DNA of 25,384 nt, taken from Gnetum montanum. Taxonomy: Eukaryota > Streptophyta > Gnetopsida > Gnetales > Gnetaceae. The stretch lies in assembly GCA_015680685.1 (NCBI GenBank), contig MNCI01021413.1:12058-37441 (forward strand). Reading direction: 5' to 3'. The position numbers and the translations under genes are program-made. Numbering within the stretch: the stretch's first letter is position 1; every line of letters starts with the position of its first letter. Of the stretch, positions 10,105-19,156 are shown in pieces. Under the pieces are notes generated by a model. That model was not told where the DNA came from and did not search any database. It saw nothing but the letters and a program-made list of their open reading frames with translations.

Positions 10105-10916
10105 CATCTATGAATGGTGTAGGTAGGGTGGGTGCAGGATCAATCCTTTGAGGAAAAAATGGCCCATTAGAAGACCAATATTTATGTAACCAACCACGAA
10201 CTTGGTAGCATTTGAAAGCTCTCAAAAACTACCTATGGTAGTCAACAATAGCCACCTTTATTTGGTCCAGTACCAAGGCATGAAGAATGGGGCCTGCCAT
10301 GAATGTCTCTAGCACTGTGTGTGCTAAGGCAAGCCCACCATCATCATCATGCATCCCATTCTCATCAAAACAAGGCCTACATAGGAAAACAACATTTACA
10401 TTTAGATGATGACATAAAATTCAAAAATGAAATCAGAAAAGTAAAGTAAGACACAAGAATGCATACCTGTCCACTTTATATACTATCCCAAGTGGGTTCT
10501 GGAATAAAGTGTGCACACAGAAGGCTAAGAAAAGTGTGTTGCTACTTTTTTAATGACTACAAGTAGGCAGCTCCCACACACGAGTCAAGGGACGAATAGA
10601 TCTAGGACCCTCAACAAGACCTCCCTCAACTCTAAAAAGTCCCTCATCTATGTCAGTAACAAAGGTAAGCATGCTTTGTGTAGACCCGGGCAACACAGTC
10701 TCAATAACATCATGAGCCAACTGATCACTTAGGTGAGACCATATAACCACACTAAAATTTTTCAAGATGAATGACAAAAATGAACTGACACCAGGATGAA
10801 ACCATATCACATGGGGCCCAATGCACATGTCATAGGGAGGTGTGTCTGGTCCAAAGAGGCCAAACCAAGAAAGTACACCAACAAGCTCAACCACGAGAAG
10901 AGAAGATTTAGGTCCC
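10105..10916 (-). pseudogene. Exons 1-2 of the antisense gene: NLI/FCP1-like HAD phosphatase domain, catalytic residues lost
   Basis: The exon 10916-10467 begins with SSLLVVELVGVL, which lines up with the DxDGVL strand that opens NIF/FCP1-type HAD phosphatases. Then come IWFHPGVSSFLSFILKNF and SVVIWSH (family: RPG...FL......F.V.IWSS), FVTDIDE, RPLTRVWE (family: K.L..VWE) and SSNTLFL followed by QNP (family: NTLLIDDSPYK...NPP). Exon 2 (10376-10105) continues with an acidic DDDGGLA and a helix, like the end of that domain. The family has Asp at the first catalytic site; here it is Glu, the second is Val, and the DDSPYK motif reads AFCVHT. So even without stops at 10550 and 10229, phosphatase activity would be doubtful. 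Domain call from pattern only; moderate confidence. Confidence 0.55.
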
Positions 10917-11269
10917 CTACATACAGCCAAAACATTAGGTAAGCGAAGAATCTAAGTGCTAACAATAGGGAAAAATCACATAAACCAAAAACACACATAA
11001 AAAAATATTTTAAATGCATAGATTCACCCCATGAGACAAGGACACCGATATTCATTTAGTGTATCTGATGCTCACTGGGTACATTGAAATCCATTTCACA
11101 GTAAATCCACACACAAGTACAGAACCTGAACATGAACACTCACTAAAATAATGTTTAAAGCATCAATCTCAAGAAAATAATAAATGATATAAACATAAAA
11201 ATCAGCAAATGACAAACGTCTTGGCAAGCACTTTACATTTTCATGTCTCAGCAAAAGGGAAGCCTGGAC
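10917..11269. other. Upstream flank of the antisense gene, no exon resolved
   Basis: On the minus strand this holds the intron acceptor of the first visible exon (TATGTAG at 10917-10923) and AT-rich sequence. An open minus-strand frame of about 66 codons at 11296-11096 has no recognisable features. The true start exon of the antisense gene should be here or further right; I could not place it. Confidence 0.4.
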
Positions 11270-12335
11270 ACTCACGTTGGAGATAATCCCTTCCACAAGT
11301 CATGCTGGCCTTCGTGACCCAACTCACGCTAGGGCCTATTCCAACACTCACGCTAGGACTATCCTGGAAAAACCACGCTGTCTCTCCCCATCACTCACAT
11401 TGTTTCCCTACATTCTAGCTCATGCAGGGAACCAGCAACTCACACTGCAGGGGATCAGGGTTGATCCCTGCAACCCACGATGCCTACCTCCTGCAGAACC
11501 CTTATCTTGTGCTCATGTTGCCCAAGAACACTAGTGGTCACACTACATGAAAGAAAGGAAATTGATGCTACCCAAGAAACATGGTAGTAATTTTGGAAAC
11601 CTCCCCAATAGCCTGGCAGTCACACTACCAACACAAAAACACATAGAAGAACAAGCCTTCCCTACAATGCAAGCCTTCTTGGCCCACACTCACTTTGTCC
11701 CTTTCATTACCCAAACTCACGCTGGCCATTTCCTAGCTTGAAGCCCAAGAAGGCTGAGAGACCATGCAGCCCAGGATGCCCAAAAAAGCTAAAAAACCCT
11801 ATGACCTAAGAAGCCCCAAAAGATCAAAAACTCAGCTCACACTACCCTGGAACCTGCAGCTCATGCTGCCCTAGAACCCTTGCCCTATGTTCACATTTCC
11901 CAAGACCTGGTGATCACACTGAAAATCCCCAACCCATGGTGCAGCTCATGCTGGCAGAAAAACTAAAACCTTCCCCTCTTGTAACTCCACTCACACTCCC
12001 AATCATATCTAGAATCACTCACACTCACGCTAAACGCCACAAAATTAAGCAACAACGAGCCAAAACAACCCAAAATCGTAGCCACAAAAATTCTATCCTA
12101 GGTAACGCTATCCACAAAATGTCAAGGAAAAGCAGGAGAAAGCAAATCTACCTATGCATGGCCCCATCCCACATTGGAATCTTGGCTTTGGGGAGATGCC
12201 AGAGAAGCTCTTCACTCTCCTCCATAAATGCTAAATCTTCTTGCCTCTTCCCCTTGTCCCAACTTGCCTTTCCTCTACCCTTATCCTTCATGGTTTCCTT
12301 GCTCACGCTGCAATCCAATAACTCACGCTAGCACA
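11270..12335. repeat. Region dense in the LTR heptamer TCACGCT, one orientation
   Basis: About 23 copies of TCACGCT or one-base variants (TCACACT, TCATGCT, TCACGTT) are on the plus strand, with hardly any in the reverse orientation. Clear copies lie near 11271, 11325, 11348, 11713, 11839, 11945, 12018 and 12302. Longer phrases also recur about 380 bp apart (GAACCCTTATCTTGTGCTCATGTTGCCC-like at 11494 and 11874). Plus-strand open frames here (11277-11534, 11936-12331) are rich in Thr-His-Ala, an effect of the repeated motif, and are not genes. The region lies just 5' of the antisense gene and shares its motif with the U3 of the LTRs. Confidence 0.65.
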
Positions 12336-12694
12336 AAACCCTCTTCCTTCACTTCAAAACTCCCTTTTAAACCAAAAACATTCTATTTTATTTTCTCTTA
12401 TTTTATTTATTTAAATTCACCATGTCCAAATTTTGTTTTCATTCATGTCATCTTTATTTTATGTTGGCCTAGTATTCTTCATTATTTCAGCCTCTCGAGA
12501 TGAAGCCAAGAAAATTATTATTATGCAAAGGAAGGGATGAAAAGTTAAAATATATATATATACACACACATACACATAAACATTTCAAAAATTCATAAAA
12601 TTTTAAAGTCTCATAAACTTATCGTTTGCACAAAATTTAAAAATCAAAAAATGCTTTATGCACTTAGTCCAACTGACAAGTCAACATGAATATT
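12336..12694. other. AT-rich spacer with a TA/CA microsatellite
   Basis: No gene is seen. A (TA)n followed by (CA)n tract lies at 12549-12577. The rest is AT-rich single-copy-looking sequence. Confidence 0.6.
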
Positions 12695-12785
12695 ATCCAG
12701 CCTGGTATGGTCTTAAACTACCATGCAGCCCGGTATGGCCTTAAACTGCCATCTGGCCCAGTACGGCCATAAACTGCCATGACTA
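12695..12785. repeat. Minisatellite array 2 (core TATGGnCTTAAACTnCCA)
   Basis: Three near-tandem units of about 29-30 bp: CAGCCTGGTATGGTCTTAAA, then CAGCCCGGTATGGCCTTAAA, then GGCCCAGTACGGCCATAAAC, each ending ACTxCCAT. The core matches arrays at 6655-6905 and 16331-16745. It lies shortly before the RT coding region. Confidence 0.8.
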
Positions 12786-12870
12786 CCGCTGCGTCTCCCA
12801 ATTTTTTCAGTACATAGTTTGATCACCCTATGTTCATTTATGTTTAGTAACTCTTTCACCAATAGGGTGT

Positions 12871-12901
12871 TTCTTACTTCGCTCCTGTTTTAAATTGGCA
12901 G
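12871..12901 (+). other. Possible 3' splice site just before the RT polyprotein
   Basis: A pyrimidine-rich stretch (TTTCTTACTTCGCTCCTG) is followed by AAATTGGCAG, ending with AG at 12900-12901, and the RT frame is open from 12903. Ogre elements are known to splice out an intron between protease and RT. I did not find an equally good donor after 6458, so this is only a candidate. Confidence 0.3.
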
Positions 12902-12902
12902 G

Positions 12903-14523
12903 AGCAAGCATGTGGCCACCAAGAATATCCTTTCAACATTGTCTCTCAATGGACCATACAAGGAGGTAAAAAGAGTAATCAATCCAAAGTCCTTAGATCT
13001 TGACCCATGCGCTTACAATAATTTAATAGCCTCCACTCAAGAAACGTTAGACTGGCCTAAAACTGTGACTAAGACTTTGGATCTAGAAGCTGACAATATC
13101 ACTAAAGATCCTCTAGTTGAAATCCCCATTACTACATTCAATAGCGAAGATAGAACATTGAAATTAAGCACCCTACTAGACTCACAACTTGTCGGTGACA
13201 TCACTCAAGTACTGAAAGACAACATAAAAATGTTTGCATGGTCATATACCGACACGTCGGGATTAGATCCCTGAATCGTCCAACAAAATATTATCCTTGA
13301 TGAAAAAATTAAACTGGTAAAACAAAAAGCATGAAAATTTAGACCTAAAGTAGCTTTAGCAGTCTGTGCTAAAATCACAAAGCTCTACCAAGCCAGCTTC
13401 ATTCGGGTTGTTGACTATTCTGACTAAATATCAAACATTGTAGTTGTCCCTAAGAAGAATGGTAGTATACACATTTGCATTGACTTCCATGATCTCAACA
13501 CAGCTACTATAAAGGACAACTTCCCACTACCTAGCATTGATTAACTTATCGACATAACTGTTGGGCATGCACTATTATCCTTTATGGATGAATTTTCAGG
13601 ATATAACCAAATAAGAATCAACCTAGAACACCAACTTAGAACAACTTTTATGACACCTTGGGGCACATTCTGCTATACAATGATGTCATTTGACCTTAAA
13701 AATGTAGGCGCTACATATCAACGAGTAATGACATATATATTTAGTGATTACATGCTCAATTTGCTCAATGATTACGTTGACGACATCACGGTTAAATCTA
13801 GAACAACTAAAGAACATGCAAAAGATCTAGACCTAGTGCTTAAACGTTGTCTCAAATATGACCTTAGACTCAATCCAAAGAAATGTGTCTTTGGTGTCAA
13901 AACTGGCAAAATGCTTGGATTCATAGTCTTTGAAACAGGGATCTGAGTAGACCCTGACAAGGTTAAGGCAATAACTAACATGCAACCACCAAAAAACCTT
14001 ACCGAATTATGTGGTCTCCAAGGTAGATTGCAATTCATTAGGCATTTTATCGAAAGGCTGACGAATAAGTTGAGACCCATGAAACACCTATTATGAAAAA
14101 ATGTACATTTCCAATGGACTCAACAATGCCAAGAAGTGTTCGAGAACATAAAACAAGAGCTAGCTTAGCTGTTGACCGTTTATCCCCCGCAAGGTGATAA
14201 ACCCTTTTACATCTACCTTGCAACTTCCAATTCTTCCATTACATCAATGCTTTGTCAAAAACATCAATATGGAGTTGAGATCCCTGTATATTACCTAAGC
14301 CACGCTTTAATTTCCTATGAACAATGATACAATAAAGTAGAGAAATCATGCCTTGCCCTTGTTTTCTCCTTGAAGAAATGGAGGCATTATCTCTTCCGCA
14401 ATCAAGTTTACATCATTTGCAAGGATAATGTAATCTGTGCCATCACTAACAACATCTATGAGTCGAGTAGGATAGCTAGGTGGAAAGCAATTAACCATCT
14501 CACCAATGCACGATCAACCAACG
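12903..14523 (+). pseudogene. pol: Reverse transcriptase and first RNase H remnant of the Tat-type element
   Basis: One frame carries the whole module, with about eight in-frame stops (near 13272, 13332, 13425, 13543, 13944, 14093, 14165, 14326). N-terminal: MFAWSYTD (family VFAWS). Then VVVPKKNGSIHICIDFHDLN, FPLPSID, the motif A strand SFMDEFSGYNQI, TPWGTFCY, ATYQRVM, the catalytic NDYVDDITVKS, LNPKKCVFGV and LGFIVF. The thumb follows, then RNase H: KPFYIYLATSNSS, PVYYLSHAL, LALVFSLKKWRHYL. The catalytic Asp of motif A and the YVDD pair are intact. Several stops fall where relatives have Gln, Arg or Trp (SID-stop-LID for Q; QKA-stop-KF for R), as expected from C-to-T decay. It copied the RNA to DNA in the particle. 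Confidence 0.88.
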
Positions 14524-15114
14524 ATAAACCCTGAATTCCCAGATAAGAATGTTAATAGTATAGACACCGTACCTAACAACTACGAGGAAATCCTCTATTT
14601 CAATGGAGCTTCAACCTCCCAAGGAGAAAGTGCTGCAGCCATTTTAACATGCCCCTCTAAAGAAATCCAACCCTTTTCCTACTAATTAATCTTTCCTTGT
14701 ACCAATAATGTGGTGGAATACGAAGGTCTTCTCAAAGGTCTTCAAGTAGCATTGACTTTAGGAATCACACGTCTTGTAGTTCGAGGTGATTCACAATTAG
14801 TCATTAATCAAGTCACTAACATTTCTGCATGCAAAGCTCTCCATTTGCAACCTTATTGTGATTTGACCAAACATCTACTAAGATGACTAGTAGAAGTGGA
14901 TATACAGCATGTCCCTAGGAGCGAAAACACTATGACTGATGCACTTGCTACACTAGCCTTAAACATGACACCCGAAATGTTCTATGCATTGCCTAGCTCT
15001 ATAACAAGTTGTGCCGAACATATAATTAACACTCTTGACAAAATGCCTATAGCATCCGTTAGCACAACACACGCAATAGAATGGTATGATGACATAAAAG
15101 AGTACCTTCTATAA
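14524..15114 (+). pseudogene. Second RNase H module (Tat-lineage marker) remnant
   Basis: In a different frame from RT, so a frameshift lies near 14524. Reads EEILYFNGASTSQGES, then NNVVEYEGLLKGLQVAL, LVVRGDSQLVINQV, and DIQHVPRSENTMTDALATLAL. These are the four blocks of the extra RNase H found between RT-RNase H and integrase in Tat-lineage elements (YFDGAS, EYEAL, GDSQLV, DALA). The first catalytic Asp is Asn here; the others (Glu in EYEG, Asp in GDSQ, Asp in TDAL) remain. In-frame stops fall near 14683 and 14884. The presence of two RNase H modules is the main basis for the lineage call. It is in the same frame as the integrase that follows. Confidence 0.82.
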
Positions 15115-16317
15115 GGCAAACCTCCACAACATTTGACAAACGCTCAAAAATATGTCATGCAGAAACACTCTCCGCAATATGCGTTAATAGGAGACACCTT
15201 GTGTCACAAATCCTACGAAGGCATTCTACTGATGTGCGCTAGTAGCATTGATGGTCAAACAATTGTAGAATAGGTTCATGAAGGACTTTGTAGAGGGCAC
15301 ATTGCACCTAAAGCAATGGCAACAAAGATTAGGCACTTAGGCTACTACTAGCCACACATGGAGTACAATTACATCTCCAAGGTCAGAACATGTGACATTT
15401 GCCAAAGGCATGGTAATCTAATACATGTGCCACCTAACGAATTACAAACACAAATCACATGGCCATTCCAAAAATGGGGATTAGAAATAATTGGACGGAT
15501 AACGCCATCATCCTCTACGGGACATAGCTTCATTATCAAAGCAACTGAATACTTCACAAAATGGGTAGAAGCTATTTCCCTTAGGAAGACCACTTCAAAA
15601 CATATTTTCACTTTCATAATAGAAAATATTGTGACCCGTTTTGGTATTCCGATGACCATCGTTACTGACAATGGGCTGCAGTTCAATAGTGCAGATACTA
15701 AAAGATTCTGTGAAAGCCTAGGTATTAAACATGCATTCTCATCACCTTACTACCCATAGAGCAATGGTCAAGCAGAGGCTACAAAAAAAACTGTCATCAT
15801 GGTGCTCAAAAAGATGTTGAATCAGAGTAAGAAATGATGGCACGAACAATTATTCTATGCATTGTGGGTGTACAGAACGACACATCGAACATCTACAGGT
15901 AAAACTCCATATAGTCTTATATACAGATCTGAAGCTATTTTACCTTTAGAGTTACAGGTTCCCTCATTGCGGATAGCTCTCTCAGGTCTCCTCGATGAAG
16001 GCCAAAGCAATGAATTACGCATTGTTGACCTCGACTCGATGCAGGAGAAACGTGTGCGAACGCTTGATTAGATCGAGTGGTACCAGAAATAATAGCGACA
16101 ATGACACAAACACAACCTACATAAACGCTTGATTAAAGAAGGATATTTAGTCCTTAAGGCCATCTGTGAACATCTAGACAAATTCTCAACCAACTGGGAA
16201 GGGCCTTACTTAGTCACCAAGGTGTACAGTAATGGAGCATTCAAACTTACTAACATAGATGGGAACGAGTTTGCTAATCCCACAAATCATCTATACCTAA
16301 AATGGCACTATGTCTGA
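15115..16317 (+). pseudogene. int: Integrase remnant of the Tat-type element
   Basis: Same frame as the second RNase H. The HHCC zinc-binding domain is visible: VHEGLCRGH, then CDICQRH at about 15390. The core follows: KWGLEIIGRI, KWVEAISL, IVTDNGLQF, then after a TAG near 15757 SNGQAEATKK. Relatives have WGLDI, so the first catalytic Asp is Glu; the second Asp (TDNG) and the Glu (QAEA) are intact. Next YRTTHRTSTGKTPYSL, and after stops around 16070-16095 the C-terminal domain with NWEGPYLVTKVYSNGAFKL, ending at 16317. No chromodomain follows. It would have inserted the cDNA into the genome. Stops at 15112, 15271, 15349, 15757 and 15835 show loss of function. Confidence 0.87.
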
Positions 16318-16330
16318 TCAAACTAAGGTA

Positions 16331-16745
16331 CGTAACAGTCCTAACATCATGACTTAAAACTGATACCACAGAACAGTCCTAGCATCATGACTTAAAACTA
16401 ATACCACAAAATAGTCCTGGCATCATGACTTAAAACTAATACCACATAATGGTCCTGGGGATATGACTTGAAACTGGCACCATAGAAATATCCTGGAGTC
16501 ATGACAATAAAATGACACCATAGAGCTCTGTTTGGTATGACACTAAACTACCACACTTGTCTACCATGACGTGAAACTAGCATCCAGAGTCCACTAAGAC
16601 TATAAATTGGTTTGCCTCTTCACAATCCACTACGACTATAAACTAGCAACACACCATCTGTTACGTAGCTAAACTGGCACCGTCCAAAGGGTTATGATGT
16701 GAAACTAACCTGCAATAGTCCATTAAGACTATAAACTAGTGACAT
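16331..16745. repeat. Minisatellite array 3, about 12 units, in the 3' untranslated region
   Basis: Units near 38 bp at first (CAGTCCTAGCATCATGACTT plus AAAACTAATACCACA), nearly identical over the first three or four copies, then decaying to 28-36 bp variants such as AGTCCATTAAGACTATAAACTAG. The array starts a few bases after the integrase stop. Tandem arrays at this place are known in Tat/Ogre elements and can seed satellite DNA. Confidence 0.85.
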
Positions 16746-17939
16746 CATCAACGACTAGGCAAAATTTAAAAAGATGCATTGCTGCAATTGGCTGTACATG
16801 TTCCACCAAAATTTGCTGCATAATTTGTCTCATGGGCCTTGATAAAGTTGTTGTTGTTCATGATTCCATATGCTTTGAAATTGCACATGGTGACTCTATC
16901 TCCTTGGTTTTTTTCAAGTTTAAAGTGCTTAGTCAACCATTTCATTTGTGTTTTTCTTCTTTTCTTGGAGTTGTGTTTGCAGGATGACACACCTGAGGCG
17001 TTCGTGCATAGATGCACTTCATCATGACGACAAGGTATCACATTCTTCCTAACACTTGCAACTGGGTTAATCCATCCTTTCATAAGTACATTCCCCATTC
17101 CTAATACATTCTCCATTCCCTTTGTCCTATTTAATTACACTCCCTAGATACATTCTACTCCCCCAAAGCTCTTGATATATTGTTGCACACTGTAACTCTC
17201 TAAGTAGTTGCAATGCAAAACACAGTACACAGTACGTGATGCAAAATGCAAGCGCTCGAGCATGAGGACGACACTAAAAGCAAGCTCTTTCAAAAAAACC
17301 AAAGAGAATAAGAAAAGAAACCAAAAAAGAAAACAGCAAAAAGAAAACAAAAATAAAAAGAAAAGAAGAAACAAAGAAAAAGAAAAAGAACGAAAGGGTC
17401 AAAGACAAAAGTGCACAGAAAAGGTCTTCATGACCTTGTTGATGTCATAGACTAAGGACTATTGGCTATTCTCAATACAAGCCCCAGGTGAAAAGGCAAT
17501 TGTCTTGGAAAATAGTTACACTCGTGTCTCAAAAAGACCACATTGCACATCGTCACGTGGCTTTGGCTATTTACAACAGGCCCCGTAAAAACTCTATAAG
17601 AGTCCTGTTTCTCCAAAGAACGCACCTCCTATGTCTTGGCTCCAAGTCTGCTAAAAATCGGCTATTGACAAGGACCAATGATATAGCTTGTTCACGTGAG
17701 AGCATTCCTATCTCACAATTCCAATAACAATCATAACCCTTGATCAACTCCTAACTTCCCCCGGTCACAACCAATCCCCCCTTGCATCTTGAACTACATT
17801 TCCCCAATCCCATGTACTTTTGAACACAGTGTGATGACGTCCAGCCAAGGGCTGGTGGATAATGCTTGGTACTTGGTTATTCATGGTGTTTTGCACTTCT
17901 TTGTCAACGCCTCTCAGGTGGATTCCCCCAGACGTCAAC
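16746..17939 (+). other. 3' untranslated region of the Tat-type element, no gene seen
   Basis: Between the minisatellite and the purine tract. It includes an A/G-rich stretch at 17277-17400 that makes a Lys/Asn-rich open frame (17208-17450) by composition alone. Minus-strand frames here (17116-16766, 17374-17144) have no features. Confidence 0.55.
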
Positions 17940-17952
17940 AAAGAGGGGCCAA
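17940..17952 (+). other. Polypurine tract before the 3' LTR
   Basis: AAAGAGGGG (17940-17948) followed by CCAA and then the TG that starts LTR2. A purine run directly before the 3' LTR is the plus-strand primer site of LTR retroelements. LTR1 has no such run on its left, as expected. Confidence 0.7.
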
Positions 17953-18067
17953 TGAAACACCACTAATTTCAGCCTAGCACTTTAAAACAAGAACAACCCA
18001 GAGCCCTTTTGGCTTCTAGGAAGCAAAATTTAACTAAGGCATGACACTGACGCTGGCTTTTCCTGGG

Positions 18068-18735
18068 CACTCACATTGTGGTCACACTAAGGTTATGCTA
18101 GTAGCGTGAGTGTAGCATGAGCAACTCTAGGAGCCTGAAACTGAGTCTAAATGGTTTGATTTCAAAGGTACAAGCCATCCTCAAGGGCCACTAATGTTAA
18201 CTCCAAGCTCCATCATTTAGGGATTCAAATTTCAGCATCAAAAAGTGCAAATTTCCTCACTCACGTTGTCGCTCATGCTGAGGTCATGCTGCCAGTGTGA
18301 GTGCAATGTGAGAAACTTTCAAAACCCAAAACTAAGTCGAAACGATCTGATTTCCAACGTCCAAGTCATCCTTAGAGATCATCATTGAAAAAATTCAAAC
18401 TTCAACCTCTAGAATTTCAGCTTTCAGGTCCAAAAATGGCAAATTTTTGCAGGTCACGCTGTGGTCATGCTGCACTCACGCTGGCAACATGAGTCCAGCG
18501 TGAGCTACCAAAAGTGGCTCAAAACGAGTCACTTTCAGTTTAGTTTTTTATTTTCAAATCACTCTTGAGGTCAAACACAATCAGGCAATTTTTTCACTTC
18601 AAGAATCAAACTTCAAAAATCAAAATTTTATGGACAATTTGTCATTTTAGCTCACTCATGCTAAGGTCACACTCAGGTCATGCTCGCAGTGTGAGTGTAG
18701 CATGAGTGTAGTGTGTGCACGTTGAGGACATGCTA
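18068..18735. repeat. U3 tandem array with TCACGCT hairpin blocks (LTR2)
   Basis: Blocks begin near 18068, 18257, 18451 and 18648, the same spacing as in LTR1. The fourth block has an additional GAGTGTAG phrase repeated (GTGAGTGTAGCATGAGTGTA), absent from LTR1. Confidence 0.8.
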
Positions 18736-19148
18736 AGACAAAATCAGCTCATGCTGGAAGTTCTAGTCAAGCGAAGACACCTCAAACAGCCACATAACCA
18801 CTCAAATCGACATCCTGCAGTAGTTAATTCAGAGACCCAGAAGTTTCAAGTGAGCTAGAGTCAATTTCTCTTGTTGTACATTATCATTTTCATTGTAAAT
18901 TTTCACCATTTATGACCTTCCCAAGCTCTTATGCTTTAAATTGTATCTGCTTCCATGGGTGTAAGCTAGCTTGAGTAAGCTGACACACACTGTAAGATAC
19001 ATTGCACCTAGTTAAAAATGTAGCTCGCCCACACACATCCAACTCACACACAACTGTCCATCAGACACGTGTCACTAGATCTATTTTCCTCTCATCTCTC
19101 AGCCATTGATTCCCCCCATGAATTCCACACCCGAGCCTAGCCAAACCC

Positions 19149-19156
19149 TATAAATA
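19149..19156 (+). promoter_or_regulatory. TATA box of the 3' LTR
   Basis: TATAAATA in the context CCAAACCC-TATAAATA-CCC. The consensus is perfect. A start point would be expected about 30 bp downstream, near 19185; this is inferred from the usual distance. Confidence 0.75.

Larger units (their letters stand above)
7279..10916 (-). pseudogene. Antisense, intron-containing cargo gene (seven exons) inside the retrotransposon
   Basis: Predicted exons on the minus strand: 10916-10467, 10376-10105, 10000-8999, 8918-8630, 8549-8340, 8251-7473, 7347-7279 (TAG at 7279-7281). All six introns are 80-125 bp and GT-AG; the donors are GTATGC, GTAAGT, GTAAGT, GTATGT, GTATGC, GTGAGT. Five junctions keep the reading frame (split-codon phases agree: 2, 2, 1, 1, 0 for introns 1, 3, 4, 5, 6). 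Intron 2 joins one base out of frame, next to a C/G homopolymer at 9983-9996, a likely slip. The exons total about 3.07 kb. In-frame stops (10550-10552, 10229-10231, 8040-8042, 7881-7883 and others) and frameshifts in the third and fourth exons show it is dead now. A further upstream exon is likely, since 10917 is an acceptor (TATGTAG). Exons 1-2 may be a separate gene from 3-7. Captured or long-resident accessory gene; function unknown. Confidence 0.7.

Noticed and set aside
11277-12331. Plus-strand open frames with THARAYSNTHAR-like repeats
   Set aside because: The peptide repeats mirror the TCACGCT heptamer; no protein family is recognised and the frames are not continuous.
12549-12577. 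TA/CA microsatellite as a functional site
   Set aside because: Simple-sequence repeat with no further context; recorded only as part of the spacer.
16317-16330. Chromodomain after integrase (chromovirus)
   Set aside because: The integrase text ends with a stop at once and the minisatellite follows; there is no room for a chromodomain.
16331-16745. CRISPR-like spacing of about 38 bp
   Set aside because: Whole units repeat with gradual decay and there are no unique spacers; it is a minisatellite in a plant retroelement.
17208-17450. Lys-rich open frame
   Set aside because: Produced by an A/G-rich tract; no structure beyond composition.
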